DNA of 64,000 nt, taken from an uncultured Bacillaceae bacterium (GTDB lineage Bacteria; Bacillota; Bacilli; Bacillales; Cytobacillaceae). The number at the start of each line of letters is the position of its first letter. The stretch's first letter is position 1. The position numbers were made by a program, and so were the translations under genes. Where the stretch lies: NCBI GenBank assembly GCA_937995745.1, contig CALKIU010000131.1:1-64000 (forward strand). Direction: 5' to 3'. Under the pieces are notes generated by a model. It saw only the letters and a list, made by a program, of their open reading frames with translations. It was not told the origin of the DNA and did not search any database. Positions 16,285 to 25,999 of this stretch are shown in pieces.

Positions 16285-17133
16285 ATGAACGAAGCAGAAA
16301 TCAAAAAACTGACGGTAATCGGCGCCGGCAATATGGCAGAGGCGCTAATTCAAGGCATCACAAAAAATCAACTGATCAAGGCGGGCAACATTTGGGTAAC
16401 GAACCGGAGCAACCAAAAACGGCTGGAAGAAATGAAAGAAAAATACGGGGTCAATGTTTCTTATGACATGGCAGATCTGCTTTCCGATGCAGAAATCATC
16501 CTGCTGGCCATGAAACCAAAAGATGCCGCCGGCGCAATGGAGCAAATAAAACCGTACTTAACAAAAGAAACCCTGATCGTTTCCGTCCTCGCTGGAGTAT
16601 CAACGAAAAGCATTGAATTGCTGGCCGGGCGGCCGCTGCCAATCGCCCGGGCCATGCCGAATACATCGGCAGCCATTGGCCTCTCGGCGACGGCGGTTGC
16701 GGTAAACGACAAAGTATCATCCGGACAAAGGCAACGGATTAAAACGATTTTTGACACGGTCGGCCTGACCGTTTTTGTAACGGAAGAACAGTTGGATGCC
16801 GTTACGGGCGTCTCCGGAAGCGGACCGGCTTACGTGTATTATTTGGCGGAAGCAATGATTAACGGAGCGGAAAAGGTTGGTCTTGAGCCAGATACCGCCA
16901 GAGCCCTCGTCCGGCAAACATTGCTCGGTGCGGCACATATGCTGACGGAAACGGAAAAATCGCCGGAACAACTCCGCCGGGAGGTCACGAGCCCGGGCGG
17001 AACGACGGAAGCAGGATTAAAAATCCTTCAAGAACGCCGAACCGATGAGGCAGTAATCGAATGCATCAAAGCGGCAACGGATCGGTCAAAACAACTGGGG
17101 AATGAATTGGCAAACCAATTGAAGGCAAAATAA
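16285..17133 (+). CDS. proI: pyrroline-5-carboxylate reductase ProI
   Basis: A 282-residue NADPH-dependent reductase for the last step of proline synthesis. It has the Rossmann motif VIGAGNMAEALIQG at the start, the MPNTSAAIG segment near residue 118 and the C-terminal P5CR signature GVSGSGPAYVYYLAEAM and VTSPGGTTEAGL. It aligns with B. subtilis ProI (YqjO). Two ATGs are in frame; 16285 is chosen because GGGAGGA abuts the first ATG (16279) directly but lies seven bases from the second. A strong terminator follows, so it is monocistronic. Confidence 0.95.
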   Translation: MNEAEIKKLTVIGAGNMAEALIQGITKNQLIKAGNIWVTNRSNQKRLEEMKEKYGVNVSYDMADLLSDAEIILLAMKPKDAAGAMEQIKPYLTKETLIVSVLAGVSTKSIELLAGRPLPIARAMPNTSAAIGLSATAVAVNDKVSSGQRQRIKTIFDTVGLTVFVTEEQLDAVTGVSGSGPAYVYYLAEAMINGAEKVGLEPDTARALVRQTLLGAAHMLTETEKSPEQLRREVTSPGGTTEAGLKILQERRTDEAVIECIKAATDRSKQLGNELANQLKAK

Positions 17134-17146
17134 TCATTTTTGCGGA

Positions 17147-17190
17147 CGGAAATCCTCCGAAATGCGCATAACGGGGATTTCCGCTTTTTT
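17147..17190 (+). terminator. terminator of proI
   Basis: CGGAAATCC (17147-17155) pairs with GGATTTCCG (17175-17183) around a 19-base loop and is followed by TTTTTT. Confidence 0.7.
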
Positions 17191-17269
17191 CTGGGCCGGG
17201 CATTTCTAAATTCCATATAATTCGGTTATGATCGTGTTAGAAGAAAAACATGGGCAGGAGGGCATTTTT

Positions 17270-18289
17270 TTGAAAACAAAACTTTTTTCTCCTTTTACCG
17301 TCAGAGGAATAACGCTGAAAAACAGGCTTGTCATGTCTCCGATGTGCATGTATTCCAGTTTGGGAATGGACGGAATGGTGGAAGATTTTCATCTCATCCA
17401 TTACGGGGCGCGGGCATACGGCCAAATCTCTTTAATCATCGTGGAAGCGACGGCCGTGGACCCGCAAGGAAGAATCTCCCCGTATGATCTCGGCATTTGG
17501 AATGACCGGCATATAGAGGGGCTTTCCCGGCTTGTCGAATGCATCCATCAAGGCGGAGCGAAAGCCGGCATCCAACTGGCTCATGCGGGGAGAAAAGCGG
17601 AAGTCGACGGAGAGATTTTCGCCCCTTCCCCCATTCCTTACAAACAAGGAAGAAAAACGCCGAAAGAAATGACAAAGGAAGAAATCAAAAATACGGTGGA
17701 AGCTTTTAAAAAGGCAGCCATGCGGGCAAAAAAAGCGTCCTTTGATGTCATCGAAATCCATGCGGCCCACGGATATTTAATCAATGAATTTTTGTCTCCC
17801 CTGACAAATGTGCGGACAGACGAATACGGCGGCACGGCGGAAAACCGCTACCGGTTTTTGGGAGACGTTGTTGATGCCGTCCGTGAAGTATGGGACGGGC
17901 CCCTATTCGTGAGAATTTCCGCGGCCGAGTACAATGATAAAGGGTTGACGCCGGACGATTATGTTCCTTACGCAAAAAAGATGAAAGAGCAAGGCGTCGA
18001 CCTCATTGATGTCAGCAGCGGAGGAGTTGTTCCCGCCAAGATCCGGCCGTACCCCGGCTATCAAGTTCCTTTTTCGGAAAAAATCAGGCAAGAAGCCGGT
18101 ATGCCGACCGGCGCCGTCGGTTTAATCACTTCCCCCTTTCATGCCGCGGAAATCATCGAAAACGGACGGGCCGATCTGGTTTTTCTCGGACGGGAACTGT
18201 TGCGGGATCCTTATTTTCCAATCAGGGCCGCCAAAGCTTTGGGAGAAGAACCGGAAGTGCCCAAACCGTATGAAAGAGGATGGAGATGA
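17270..18289 (+). CDS. namA: NADPH dehydrogenase NamA (old yellow enzyme, YqjM)
   Basis: A 339-residue FMN-dependent ene-reductase that reduces electrophilic C=C bonds, probably for detoxification under oxidative stress. The key YqjM residues keep their numbers: C26 and Y28 (SPMCMYSS), H164, H167 and Y169 (HAAHGYL). The arginine-finger region [11 protein letters not shown] and C-terminal YERGWR typical of the thermophilic-like OYE class are present. The start is TTG at 17270, seven bases from CAGGAGGG; an upstream in-frame start would add 14 non-conserved residues. It ends 86 bases before a terminator shared with convergent rnz. Confidence 0.93.
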   Translation: MKTKLFSPFTVRGITLKNRLVMSPMCMYSSLGMDGMVEDFHLIHYGARAYGQISLIIVEATAVDPQGRISPYDLGIWNDRHIEGLSRLVECIHQGGAKAGIQLAHAGRKAEVDGEIFAPSPIPYKQGRKTPKEMTKEEIKNTVEAFKKAAMRAKKASFDVIEIHAAHGYLINEFLSPLTNVRTDEYGGTAENRYRFLGDVVDAVREVWDGPLFVRISAAEYNDKGLTPDDYVPYAKKMKEQGVDLIDVSSGGVVPAKIRPYPGYQVPFSEKIRQEAGMPTGAVGLITSPFHAAEIIENGRADLVFLGRELLRDPYFPIRAAKALGEEPEVPKPYERGWR

Positions 18290-18375
18290 AGCAAGCGAAA
18301 TCTTTGTTTTAGCGGGAAACCGGTCGAACCGGACCGGCAAGCCGTGGTAAAAAAACGTGTCTCCGGAAAAAACAC

Positions 18376-18413
18376 GGCTGTGCAAACAAAAGGTTTGTCT
18401 GCACAGCCTTTTT
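18376..18413. terminator. bidirectional terminator between namA and rnz
   Basis: GGCTGTGC / GCACAGCC (18376-18383 with 18401-18408), with a further inner CAAAC/GTTTG pairing, flanked by T-runs on both strands. Confidence 0.8.
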
Positions 18414-18416
18414 CAA

Positions 18417-19349
18417 CTACTTGTTCTTCTCCAACGGTATATTCACTTCCAAGAAATCCTCAGCCAGCATCGCGCCGGGAAAAATGCTCCGCGCCTCGCG
18501 GACGAGCATCTCCCACGAGTCGCGTTCATACCGGGAGCTGATATGGGTCATATACAGCCTTTTCGCATTCGCTTTTTTTGCAACTTCGGCTGCCTGGACG
18601 GTGGTTGAGTGATAATATTCGTGGGCCATGTCCGCTGCTTCGTGGGAAAATGTCGCCTCATGAATGAGGAGATCGGCCTCTTTTGCCAGATAAAGGGCGT
18701 TTTCGCATATACGCGTATCGCCGAGAATGGTTACGACTCTCCCTTTTTGGGGAGGTCCGATAAACTGGCGGCCGTCAATGACCCTGCCGTCTTCAAGGGT
18801 GACCGTTTCCCCGTTTTTTATCCGTTTGTAAACCGGACCGGGGGGAATTCCCGCTTCTTTTAACTTATCTACAAGAAGGGAGCCCGGAAGATCTTTTTCG
18901 ACAATCCGGTATCCGTAGGAAGGCACACCGTGTTCCAGCAATTTTGCCGTAACCGTAAACCGTTCATTTTCCAGGACGGTTCCTTCTTCCACATCAACAA
19001 ACTCCAACGGGTATTTTAACACCGTTTTGCTGATGGACAAACTTGTTTTAACAAACTCTTTAATCCCTTTAGGTCCGTAAATGGTCACTTTTGATTCGCC
19101 GCCTTGAAAAGAGCGGCTCGCCAAAAATCCGGGCAATCCGTAAATATGATCCCCGTGCAGATGGGTGATGAAAATCCTGTCCACTTTTCGCGGTTTAAGG
19201 GTTGTATGTAAAATTTGGTGCTGGGTTCCTTCTCCACAATCAAAGAGCCAAACAGTCCCTATTTCGGAAAGCAACTTAAGGGCGATGGAGGTCACATTGC
19301 GATGTTTGGCTGGCACCCCGGCACCTGTTCCCAAAAATAATACTTCCAT
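18417..19349 (-). CDS. rnz: ribonuclease Z
   Basis: A 310-residue metallo-beta-lactamase-fold endoribonuclease that trims the 3' ends of tRNA precursors lacking an encoded CCA. The zinc motif HLHGDH is at residues 63-68, with further ligands in EATFSHE and the C-terminal ISSRY region. The exosite (LPGSLL and [11 protein letters not shown], about 150-175) is that of the short bacterial form. The length is typical. AAAGGAGT precedes the ATG. It is divergent from zwf, as rnz and zwf are in B. subtilis. Confidence 0.94.
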   Translation of the reverse strand: MEVLFLGTGAGVPAKHRNVTSIALKLLSEIGTVWLFDCGEGTQHQILHTTLKPRKVDRIFITHLHGDHIYGLPGFLASRSFQGGESKVTIYGPKGIKEFVKTSLSISKTVLKYPLEFVDVEEGTVLENERFTVTAKLLEHGVPSYGYRIVEKDLPGSLLVDKLKEAGIPPGPVYKRIKNGETVTLEDGRVIDGRQFIGPPQKGRVVTILGDTRICENALYLAKEADLLIHEATFSHEAADMAHEYYHSTTVQAAEVAKKANAKRLYMTHISSRYERDSWEMLVREARSIFPGAMLAEDFLEVNIPLEKNK

Positions 19350-19626
19350 TCAATAACTCCTTTCCGAATGGCGAAATTTGCGTTTCCGTCCGTATTCTTA
19401 AATTCTGTGTTTTCCGTCCCGGAATTTGCTGTTTTTACTATACCACAACTTTTTCGCCTTGCGAAAATTACTTGTCCATTTATTCTCGCTGACGGATAGA
19501 GAGCGCCAAAAAAAGAAACAGTAAAAATAAGCACAGCTTCATACGGGCTCACTTTCTTCGATTCCTTTGCATTCAGCCGATATTAATGATACATAAGCGA
19601 AAAAAACAGGAAATGAGGTACAAACG

Positions 19627-21123
19627 ATGACTGAAAACAAGAAACCGTCTGCGTTGGTCATTATATTTGGAGCAACCGGAGATTTAGCCAACCGCAAACT
19701 TTTTCCTTCTCTTTTCCAACTTTACAAAAAAGAACGGCTTTCCGAACACTTTGCCGTCGTCGGCGTTGCGCGAAGATCGATCACAACGGAACAGTTCCGG
19801 GAAACAGTTTGCCGCTCCGTCAAAAACGGCTCCGGCGACAAAGAACTCTTGGAACGGTTCTCCTCCCATTTTTATTACCTATCCCATGATGTGGGCAAAG
19901 GGGGATCATTCGGTGAATTAAAGAAGCTTGCCGATGAGTTGGACGGGAAATATCAGCTCGGCGGGAACCGGATCTTTTATTTGGCCATGGCTCCGGAATT
20001 TTTCGGGCCGATTGCTCTCCGCTTAAAAGAAGACGGCCTGACGGAAGTGAAAGGTTACAAGCGTTTAGTCATTGAAAAACCGTTCGGCCATGATCTGCAA
20101 TCGGCGCAAACATTGAATTCGCAAATCCGCCGCGCCTTTTCAGAAAATGAGATTTTCCGGATTGATCACTATTTGGGAAAAGAAATGGTACAAAACATTG
20201 AAGTAATCCGTTTTGCAAACGCCATTTTCGAACCGTTATGGAACAACCGCTTTATTTCCAACATCCAAATTACGACGAGTGAAACGCTCGGCGTGGAGGA
20301 ACGGGGCCGTTATTATGAAAAAAGCGGAGCCCTGAGAGACATGGTACAAAACCATATTCTGCAAATGGTTGCCCTCTTGGCGATGGAACCGCCTATCCGC
20401 TTGAATACGGAAGAAATCCGGGCGGAAAAAGTCAAGGTGTTCAGGGCGATGCGGCCGATTTCGGAACGGAAAGTAAATGAGTTTTTCGTCAGGGGACAAT
20501 ATGACGCCGGATTCATTAACGGGGAATATGTTCCCGCTTACCGGGCCGAACCGATGGTGGACAAAAATTCGCGCACGGAAACGTTTGTTGCCGGAAAACT
20601 GCTCATTGACAATTTCCGCTGGGCGGGTGTTCCATTCTATATCCGTACCGGAAAAAGGATGAAAACGAAAACCGTCAAAATCGTGATTCAATTTAAAGAC
20701 GTGCCGATGAATTTATATTATCAACATGAGAAGATATTAAACCCAAATTTGCTTGTGATTCATATTCAACCTAAAGAAGGCCTCACCCTCCATCTCAATG
20801 CCAAAAAAAGCGGACAAAGCTTTGACACGATGCCGATTACATTGAATTATTCCAGCCAGACAACGGAAGGAATCAATACTCCCGAAGCCTATGAAAAACT
20901 GCTTTATGACGTCTTCATCGGCGACGCAACCAATTTCACCCATTGGGATGAAGTCGCCCTTTCTTGGAGCCTCATGGACCCGATTTCAAGTGTCTGGGAA
21001 AAAACAGAGCCGGATTTCCCCAATTATTTTTCGGGAACGATGGGGCCGCGGGCAGCCGATGAGCTCCTTGCCAAAGACGGATTTTTCTGGTGGCCCGTCA
21101 CCGACTTGGACGTGGATAAATGA
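19627..21123 (+). CDS. zwf: glucose-6-phosphate 1-dehydrogenase
   Basis: A 498-residue enzyme of the oxidative pentose phosphate pathway, converting glucose 6-phosphate and NADP+ to 6-phosphogluconolactone and NADPH. The nucleotide-binding motif IFGATGDLANRKLFP is at about residues 13-27. The active-site signature RIDHYLGKE is near residues 178-186, and RTGKRMKTK lies near 340. GAGGT lies eight bases before the ATG. It is convergent with gndA, the next enzyme but one of the pathway, with separate terminators between them. In B. subtilis the two genes are also neighbours. Confidence 0.96.
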   Translation: MTENKKPSALVIIFGATGDLANRKLFPSLFQLYKKERLSEHFAVVGVARRSITTEQFRETVCRSVKNGSGDKELLERFSSHFYYLSHDVGKGGSFGELKKLADELDGKYQLGGNRIFYLAMAPEFFGPIALRLKEDGLTEVKGYKRLVIEKPFGHDLQSAQTLNSQIRRAFSENEIFRIDHYLGKEMVQNIEVIRFANAIFEPLWNNRFISNIQITTSETLGVEERGRYYEKSGALRDMVQNHILQMVALLAMEPPIRLNTEEIRAEKVKVFRAMRPISERKVNEFFVRGQYDAGFINGEYVPAYRAEPMVDKNSRTETFVAGKLLIDNFRWAGVPFYIRTGKRMKTKTVKIVIQFKDVPMNLYYQHEKILNPNLLVIHIQPKEGLTLHLNAKKSGQSFDTMPITLNYSSQTTEGINTPEAYEKLLYDVFIGDATNFTHWDEVALSWSLMDPISSVWEKTEPDFPNYFSGTMGPRAADELLAKDGFFWWPVTDLDVDK

Positions 21124-21124
21124 G

Positions 21125-21163
21125 AAAAGGGGTTGTCTGATTGTTTGGACAGCCCCTTTTTAT
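21125..21163 (+). terminator. terminator of zwf
   Basis: AAAAGGGGTTGTC, short loop, GACAGCCCCTTTTT directly behind the zwf stop codon. Confidence 0.8.
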
Positions 21164-21376
21164 TTGCGGCGGCTGTTTTTCGGGAACTTTTAATTTTTTG
21201 ACGTGTTACCAATAGTGTTGCATTCATTTCCGCAAACCCCAATTCGCATAAAGTAACGAAAAATAGTACTCGGGATGAGGTTTTAAAGTTTGTCTCATGT
21301 GATGAAATACGGAAAAGAATCTCCGTTTTCCACCGACAGATGACGGGCCGTGAGAGCAAGGAACAAATTTTCCGGC
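21164..21376. other. unassigned spacer between the zwf and gndA terminators
   Basis: About 210 bases between two terminators, where nothing needs to be transcribed. On the minus strand an open stretch reads FFVTLCELGFAEMNATLL and VTRQKI without similarity I can name. It may be a remnant of a lost gene or element, or chance. No promoter or repeat was recognised. Confidence 0.3.
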
Positions 21377-21418
21377 AAAAAAAGCTGTCCGAAATCGAAA
21401 AAGATTTTCGGACAGCTC
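21377..21418 (-). terminator. terminator of gndA
   Basis: AGCTGTCCGAAATC, six-base loop region and GATTTTCGGACAGCT pair over about 13 positions. On the minus strand the stem is followed by seven T residues. Confidence 0.85.
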
Positions 21419-21440
21419 TTTTCTCTCAAAACCAACTCTT

Positions 21441-22847
21441 TCAGCGTTGCCAGTCGGTATGGAAAATTCCTTCTTTATCTATCCTTTCATACGTGTGCGC
21501 ACCGAAATAATCCCTCTGCGCCTGAAGAAGATTGGCCGGCAAGCGTTCGGACCGGTAGCTGTCATAGTAGGCAAGAGCAGCGGAAAAACACGGGACGGGG
21601 ATGCCGTACTGCACGGCGGTGACGATGACTTCCCTTAATGCTTCATGATAATTTTCTGCGATGTTTTTGAAATACGGATCTAGGAGCAAGTTCGGTAAAT
21701 CGGGATTTCGATCGTAAGCCTCCATAATTTTTTGCAAAAAACGGGCCCGGATGATGCAGCCGCCGCGAAAAATTTTCGCAATCTCGCCGTATTTCAAATC
21801 CCAGCCGTATTCTGCTGAGGCCGCGCGCAGTTGGGAAAATCCTTGGGCGTAAGAACAAATTTTGCTCAAATAAAGTGCTTTTCTGACAGTTTCAATGAAA
21901 TTGTCTTTGTCCCCGGCAAATGTTTTTGCCGGCCCTGTTAACAGTTTGCTTGCCTCCACACGCTCTTCTTTCATGGCGGACAAAAATCTGGCAAATACCG
22001 CTTCAGTGATAATCGGGAGCGGCACCCCCAAATCAAGGGCGCTTTGGCTCGTCCATTTGCCCGTCCCCTTTTGCCCGGCCTTGTCCAAAATGACATCCAC
22101 GAGGGGACGGCCTGTCTCTTCATCTATTTTTGTAAAAATATCAGCCGTAATCTCAATCAAATAACTGTCCAATTCTCCCCGGTTCCAGTCGGAAAAGACG
22201 CGGTGCAATTCTTCCGCATCCAAACCAATGACTTTTGTTAAAAGGAAGTACGCTTCGCAAATTAATTGCATGTCCCCGTATTCGATTCCGTTATGAACCA
22301 TTTTTACATAATGGCCGGAACCGTCGGGACCGATATAGGTGGTGCAAGGTTCACCGTCCACTTTGGCGGCTATATCTTTAAATATGGGAGCAACAAGTTC
22401 ATAAGCCTCTTTCTCTCCCCCCGGCATGATCGAAGGTCCTTTTAACGCTCCTTCTTCCCCGCCGGAAATACCGGTGCCGATAAAATGGATTCCTGCTTTG
22501 CGAAGTTCCCTGTCCCGCCGGATCGTATCGGCAAAATAGCTGTTGCCTCCGTCAATGATAATATCTCCTTCCTCCAAATGAGGAACAAGCTGTTCTATCA
22601 TTGCATCGGTCGGCGCGCCGGCTTTCACCATCAGCATAATTTTCCGCGGTTTTTCAAGCAACGCAACAAATTCTTCAATAGAATAAGCGGGGACCAATTT
22701 CCGTCCTTCTGCTTCCTTTAGCAGTTCATCCGTTTTTGCCCGCGTCCGGTTGTACACCGCAACCGAGTATCCTTTGCTCTCAATGTTCAAGGCCAAATTT
22801 TTGCCCATGACGGCAAGCCCGATTACGCCAAATTGTTGTTTTCCCAT
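21441..22847 (-). CDS. gndA: 6-phosphogluconate dehydrogenase, NADP-type GndA
   Basis: A 468-residue oxidative decarboxylase producing ribulose 5-phosphate, CO2 and NADPH. It shows the Rossmann motif [15 protein letters not shown], the substrate region [21 protein letters not shown] near residue 125, catalytic Lys and Glu in [17 protein letters not shown] near 180-195, and the C-terminal [12 protein letters not shown] segment. It corresponds to B. subtilis GndA (YqjI). The start at 22847 (MGKQQFGV) matches the family and has an AAGGGAAG site; the ATG at 22865 adds six residues and has no such site. Confidence 0.95.
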   Translation of the reverse strand: MGKQQFGVIGLAVMGKNLALNIESKGYSVAVYNRTRAKTDELLKEAEGRKLVPAYSIEEFVALLEKPRKIMLMVKAGAPTDAMIEQLVPHLEEGDIIIDGGNSYFADTIRRDRELRKAGIHFIGTGISGGEEGALKGPSIMPGGEKEAYELVAPIFKDIAAKVDGEPCTTYIGPDGSGHYVKMVHNGIEYGDMQLICEAYFLLTKVIGLDAEELHRVFSDWNRGELDSYLIEITADIFTKIDEETGRPLVDVILDKAGQKGTGKWTSQSALDLGVPLPIITEAVFARFLSAMKEERVEASKLLTGPAKTFAGDKDNFIETVRKALYLSKICSYAQGFSQLRAASAEYGWDLKYGEIAKIFRGGCIIRARFLQKIMEAYDRNPDLPNLLLDPYFKNIAENYHEALREVIVTAVQYGIPVPCFSAALAYYDSYRSERLPANLLQAQRDYFGAHTYERIDKEGIFHTDWQR

Positions 22848-22924
22848 TTTTCTTCCCTTCTTCATTTCCGTTTTTATTCACGTCTCCGTATTAGTTTTGG
22901 AAGAACCCCCCATAAATAATACAT

Positions 22925-24205
22925 TTATTCATCTTTTTCCGATGGGGAGGTAAAATCGGCCAAAAAATCCTTATTAAAACTGGTGTCCGTCCATCCCGTT
23001 TTTTCTTTCCTGACTTTCGCATGCCTGCTTGCTTGTTCAATGACTTCCGTCCCGTATTTATCTTTTAATTGTTCGACAGCTTTTAGGAGTGGTTCTTTCT
23101 CCGCTTCTTTTTCGTATGTGAATAAATCAAGCTGCTTAAAAGCGTATTCTTCGGAAATCAAATCATTGCCCGTAATTCCGAGCAGGCGCACTTTTTCGCC
23201 GGACCAGTTTTTCAAAAAAATATCTTTCGCTTGCAAAAATATTTCTCTATGGCCACTGACTGGATTTATTAATTTCCTGCTTCTCGTTATGGTCGTTCTG
23301 TCTTTGTAGCGAATCGTCACGCTGATGGTCTGGGCTTTTACCTCTTTCCGTTTTAACCGGATGGAAACCGTTTCCGACAAAGACTCCAGGACGGCCAATA
23401 ATTCCTGCAAATTGGCCAAATCCTTAGGCAGCGTGGTAGAATTGCCGATGCTTTTATAATCCGTCACGGCATCAGGGTCCACTTTGCGGTGATCGATCCC
23501 GTTCGCCCACTCTTTTAACCGGATTCCGTTAATGCCGAGAAGACCTTTCAGTTGAATCTCATTCGCCGACGCCAAATCGCCGATGGTATGAATGTTGATT
23601 TTCCGCAATTTTTGGGCGGTTTTTTCTCCGACTCCGTACATTTTCTCAATCTCAAGGGGCCACAAAACCGTAGGAATATCCCGTTTGCGGAGAACGGTAA
23701 TGCCCATCGGTTTTTTCATATCAGATGCCATTTTGGCGAGAAATTTATTGGGCGCTATTCCGATACTGCACGGCAAATCAAGTTGCCGGTCAATGCGTTT
23801 TTGAATTCTTTGCGCAATCTCGAGAGGTGAGCCGAGTTCGTAACTGTCCGTAATATCCACATACCCTTCATCGATGGACACCGGTTCAACGAGATCGGAA
23901 AACTGCCGCAAAATTTCAAACATCCCCAAAGAAGCAGCCCGGTAACGGTCAAAATTCGGCTTTTTGATGATCAATGACGGGCAAAGTTTTTTTGCTTCAT
24001 GCACCGTCATCGTTGTTTTCACGCCATACTTCCGCGCTTCATAGCTGCAGGTGACAATGATGCCGCGGCGCTCTTCCGGATTGCCGGCAATCGCCAATGG
24101 CTTGCCTTTTAAGGACGGATCATACGCCATTTCCACTGATGCATAAAAACTGTTCATATCCACATGCAGGATGACCCTGCCGTTTTTCGGATACATATGT
24201 TTCAC
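22925..24205 (-). CDS. polYB: DNA polymerase IV, PolYB (YqjH/DinB)
   Basis: A 426-residue Y-family translesion polymerase of the DinB type. Catalytic residues are D16 (HVDMNSFYASVE) and D112-E113 (SIDEGYVD). Helix-hairpin-helix motifs lie near residues 188-215 (MYGVGEKTAQKLRKINI), and the little finger domain is followed by a clamp motif QLDLF at 358-362. The start is GTG at 24205 with a GGGATGTGATG stretch upstream. I see no LexA box before it, unlike the other polymerase in this window. Orthologue of B. subtilis yqjH, also next to gndA (yqjI). Confidence 0.94.
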   Translation of the reverse strand: MKHMYPKNGRVILHVDMNSFYASVEMAYDPSLKGKPLAIAGNPEERRGIIVTCSYEARKYGVKTTMTVHEAKKLCPSLIIKKPNFDRYRAASLGMFEILRQFSDLVEPVSIDEGYVDITDSYELGSPLEIAQRIQKRIDRQLDLPCSIGIAPNKFLAKMASDMKKPMGITVLRKRDIPTVLWPLEIEKMYGVGEKTAQKLRKINIHTIGDLASANEIQLKGLLGINGIRLKEWANGIDHRKVDPDAVTDYKSIGNSTTLPKDLANLQELLAVLESLSETVSIRLKRKEVKAQTISVTIRYKDRTTITRSRKLINPVSGHREIFLQAKDIFLKNWSGEKVRLLGITGNDLISEEYAFKQLDLFTYEKEAEKEPLLKAVEQLKDKYGTEVIEQASRHAKVRKEKTGWTDTSFNKDFLADFTSPSEKDE

Positions 24206-24428
24206 AGTGGCATCACATCCCGAAAGAAATAAAGTTCTTTAAAATAAGTCTAACATTAATAGAAATTTTTCGCGTGAAAACAACATTTTCCGTAAAGGAC
24301 TTTCTGTTGTTTTCCGGCAACATAAAAAGACACCTGTTTTTCATGTATAGATTCAGGGGTGCTTGTTTGGGGAGAGCCCGAAAAAAAGCCCGTACTTGAC
24401 AGTTTCTGCTTTGATTTGCAAAGAAACA

Positions 24429-24454
24429 AGGCGGGAGCAGAAAAATCCCCGCCT
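24429..24454 (-). terminator. terminator of yqjE
   Basis: AGGCGGG / CCCGCCT (24429-24435 with 24448-24454) just behind the yqjE stop codon, followed on the minus strand by a T-rich but interrupted tract. Confidence 0.6.
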
Positions 24455-24468
24455 CATTCAAAAGTTTC

Positions 24469-25590
24469 TCAGCCGTTTGTTACCTCATCGATGATGGCAA
24501 GCACCATTTCAGCGAGCTTATTCAATTCCTCTATGGGCATTTTTTCGTCAGTCGTATGAATGTCTTCATAACCGACAGCCAGGTTGACCGTCGGAATCCC
24601 GAAACCGGCGATAATGTTGGCGTCACTTCCTCCGCCGCTTCTTAACAGTCTTGGGGTGCGGCCGATTTTTTCGGCCGCTTTTTTGGCGACCTCGACGACA
24701 TGGTCTCCGGCCCCGAATTTAAAACTTGGATATAAAACTTCAACATCGACCTCCACTCTCGCGCCCATTTCCGCAGCCGTCGATTCAAAAGCTTCCTTCA
24801 TTTTGCGGACTTGTTTTTCCATCTTTTCCGGAACGAGCGACCGCGCTTCGGCCAATATTTCCACCCGGTCGCAAACTACATTGGTCGGCCCTTGTCCTTC
24901 AAACCGACCGATGTTAGCCGTTGTTTCTTCATCAATCCGTCCCAAGGGCATTTTGGCAATCGCTTTTGCAGCGCAAGTAATGGCGGATACTCCTTTTTCC
25001 GGCGCCACCCCTGCATGGGCCTTTTTTCCGTGGACTACAACTGAAATTTTCGCCTGTGTGGGAGCGGCCACTACAATATCGCCCACTTTGCCGTCGCTGT
25101 CCAATGCAAAACCGTATTTCGCCTTAATTAAGGAACGATCCAGCGCCTTGGCGCCAACCAACCCTGATTCTTCACCGACTGTGATGATAAACTGAATTTC
25201 CCCGTGGGGAATGTTTTGTTCTTTCAAAACCCGGATCACTTCGAGCATGACGGCCAGTCCGGCTTTGTCATCCGCTCCGAGAACAGTGGTTCCGTCCGTG
25301 ACCACGTACCCGTCTTTAATGGACGGTTTTACTCCTTTGCCGGGGACAACTGTATCCATGTGCGATGTAAAATATATTGGATCGACCCCTTCTTTCGTCC
25401 CCGGAAGGGTGCAGATCAAATTTCCCGCGCCGTGACCGGTCTTTTCCCTGGCATCGTCTTCAATTACTTCCAGCCCGAGTCCGGAAAATTTTTGCTTTAA
25501 GACTTCGGCTATTTTTCCCTCATCTTTTGTTTCCGAGTCTATCTGCACAAGCTCCAGAAATTCATTTAACAAGCGTTCTTGATCTATCAT
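24469..25590 (-). CDS. yqjE: M20 family metallopeptidase YqjE (tripeptidase T-like)
   Basis: A 373-residue zinc aminopeptidase of the M20/PepT-like group. Metal and catalytic residues are visible in TSHMDTV (near residue 77), GADDKAG (near 107), VGEESGLVGA with the catalytic Glu pair (near 138), LDSDG (near 164) and the C-terminal EDIHTTDE. The dimerisation domain lies at about 185-295. The start at 25590 (MIDQERLLNEF) is eight bases from AAAGGAG; the longer frame adds 11 unlikely residues. It is co-oriented with polYB but separated from it by a terminator. Confidence 0.88.
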   Translation of the reverse strand: MIDQERLLNEFLELVQIDSETKDEGKIAEVLKQKFSGLGLEVIEDDAREKTGHGAGNLICTLPGTKEGVDPIYFTSHMDTVVPGKGVKPSIKDGYVVTDGTTVLGADDKAGLAVMLEVIRVLKEQNIPHGEIQFIITVGEESGLVGAKALDRSLIKAKYGFALDSDGKVGDIVVAAPTQAKISVVVHGKKAHAGVAPEKGVSAITCAAKAIAKMPLGRIDEETTANIGRFEGQGPTNVVCDRVEILAEARSLVPEKMEKQVRKMKEAFESTAAEMGARVEVDVEVLYPSFKFGAGDHVVEVAKKAAEKIGRTPRLLRSGGGSDANIIAGFGIPTVNLAVGYEDIHTTDEKMPIEELNKLAEMVLAIIDEVTNG

Positions 25591-25830
25591 GCGCTCCGCT
25601 CCTTTTCCATTCATCTGCTTCATTCACTAGTATATCTTTACGAAAGAAGCTTCCGCAAATTTCTGGACGGTGCGGAAACATGACCGGGAAAACCGCCCCG
25701 CCCGATAGCTTTTCCCGGACATTTCCAAGTCAACCGGGCTATCCGCCCCGCCGCGCATGAACATGGCGGTTATACGTATATGAATCCTTTTTATAAACCA
25801 ATAGCGGAAGGGACGGATGCCAGTATAAAC
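25591..25830. other. upstream region of yqjE
   Basis: This 240-base region between the mmdA terminator and yqjE must hold the yqjE promoter, which I could not place with confidence. An imperfect hairpin (GATAG...CCCGG / CCGGG...CTATC, 25703-25742) is the only structure noticed. No gene is supported. Confidence 0.3.
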
Positions 25831-25877
25831 AAAAAGGCTGCCGGGCAGCCCGGTACTCCCCGGGATGCCTGGCAGCC
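25831..25877 (-). terminator. terminator of the mce-mmdA operon
   Basis: GGCTGCC...GGCAGCC (25836-25842 with 25871-25877) with an inner CCCGG/CCGGG stem. On the minus strand TTTTTGTTT follows. It lies about 120 bases downstream of mmdA. Confidence 0.8.
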
Positions 25878-25999
25878 GTTCGCATATTATATCAAACAAA
25901 CTTTCCGTTTGCAATTTGTTATATAACAGCACCGGCAATAATAAAAGGCAAACTTTTCTTTTGCCGGAGTCCGTTTTTTATATTCCCAACGATATGTCA

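Noticed and set aside
25627..25938. 103-codon minus-strand frame between mmdA and yqjE
   Set aside because: It runs through the mmdA terminator hairpin, has no ribosome site and unusual composition.
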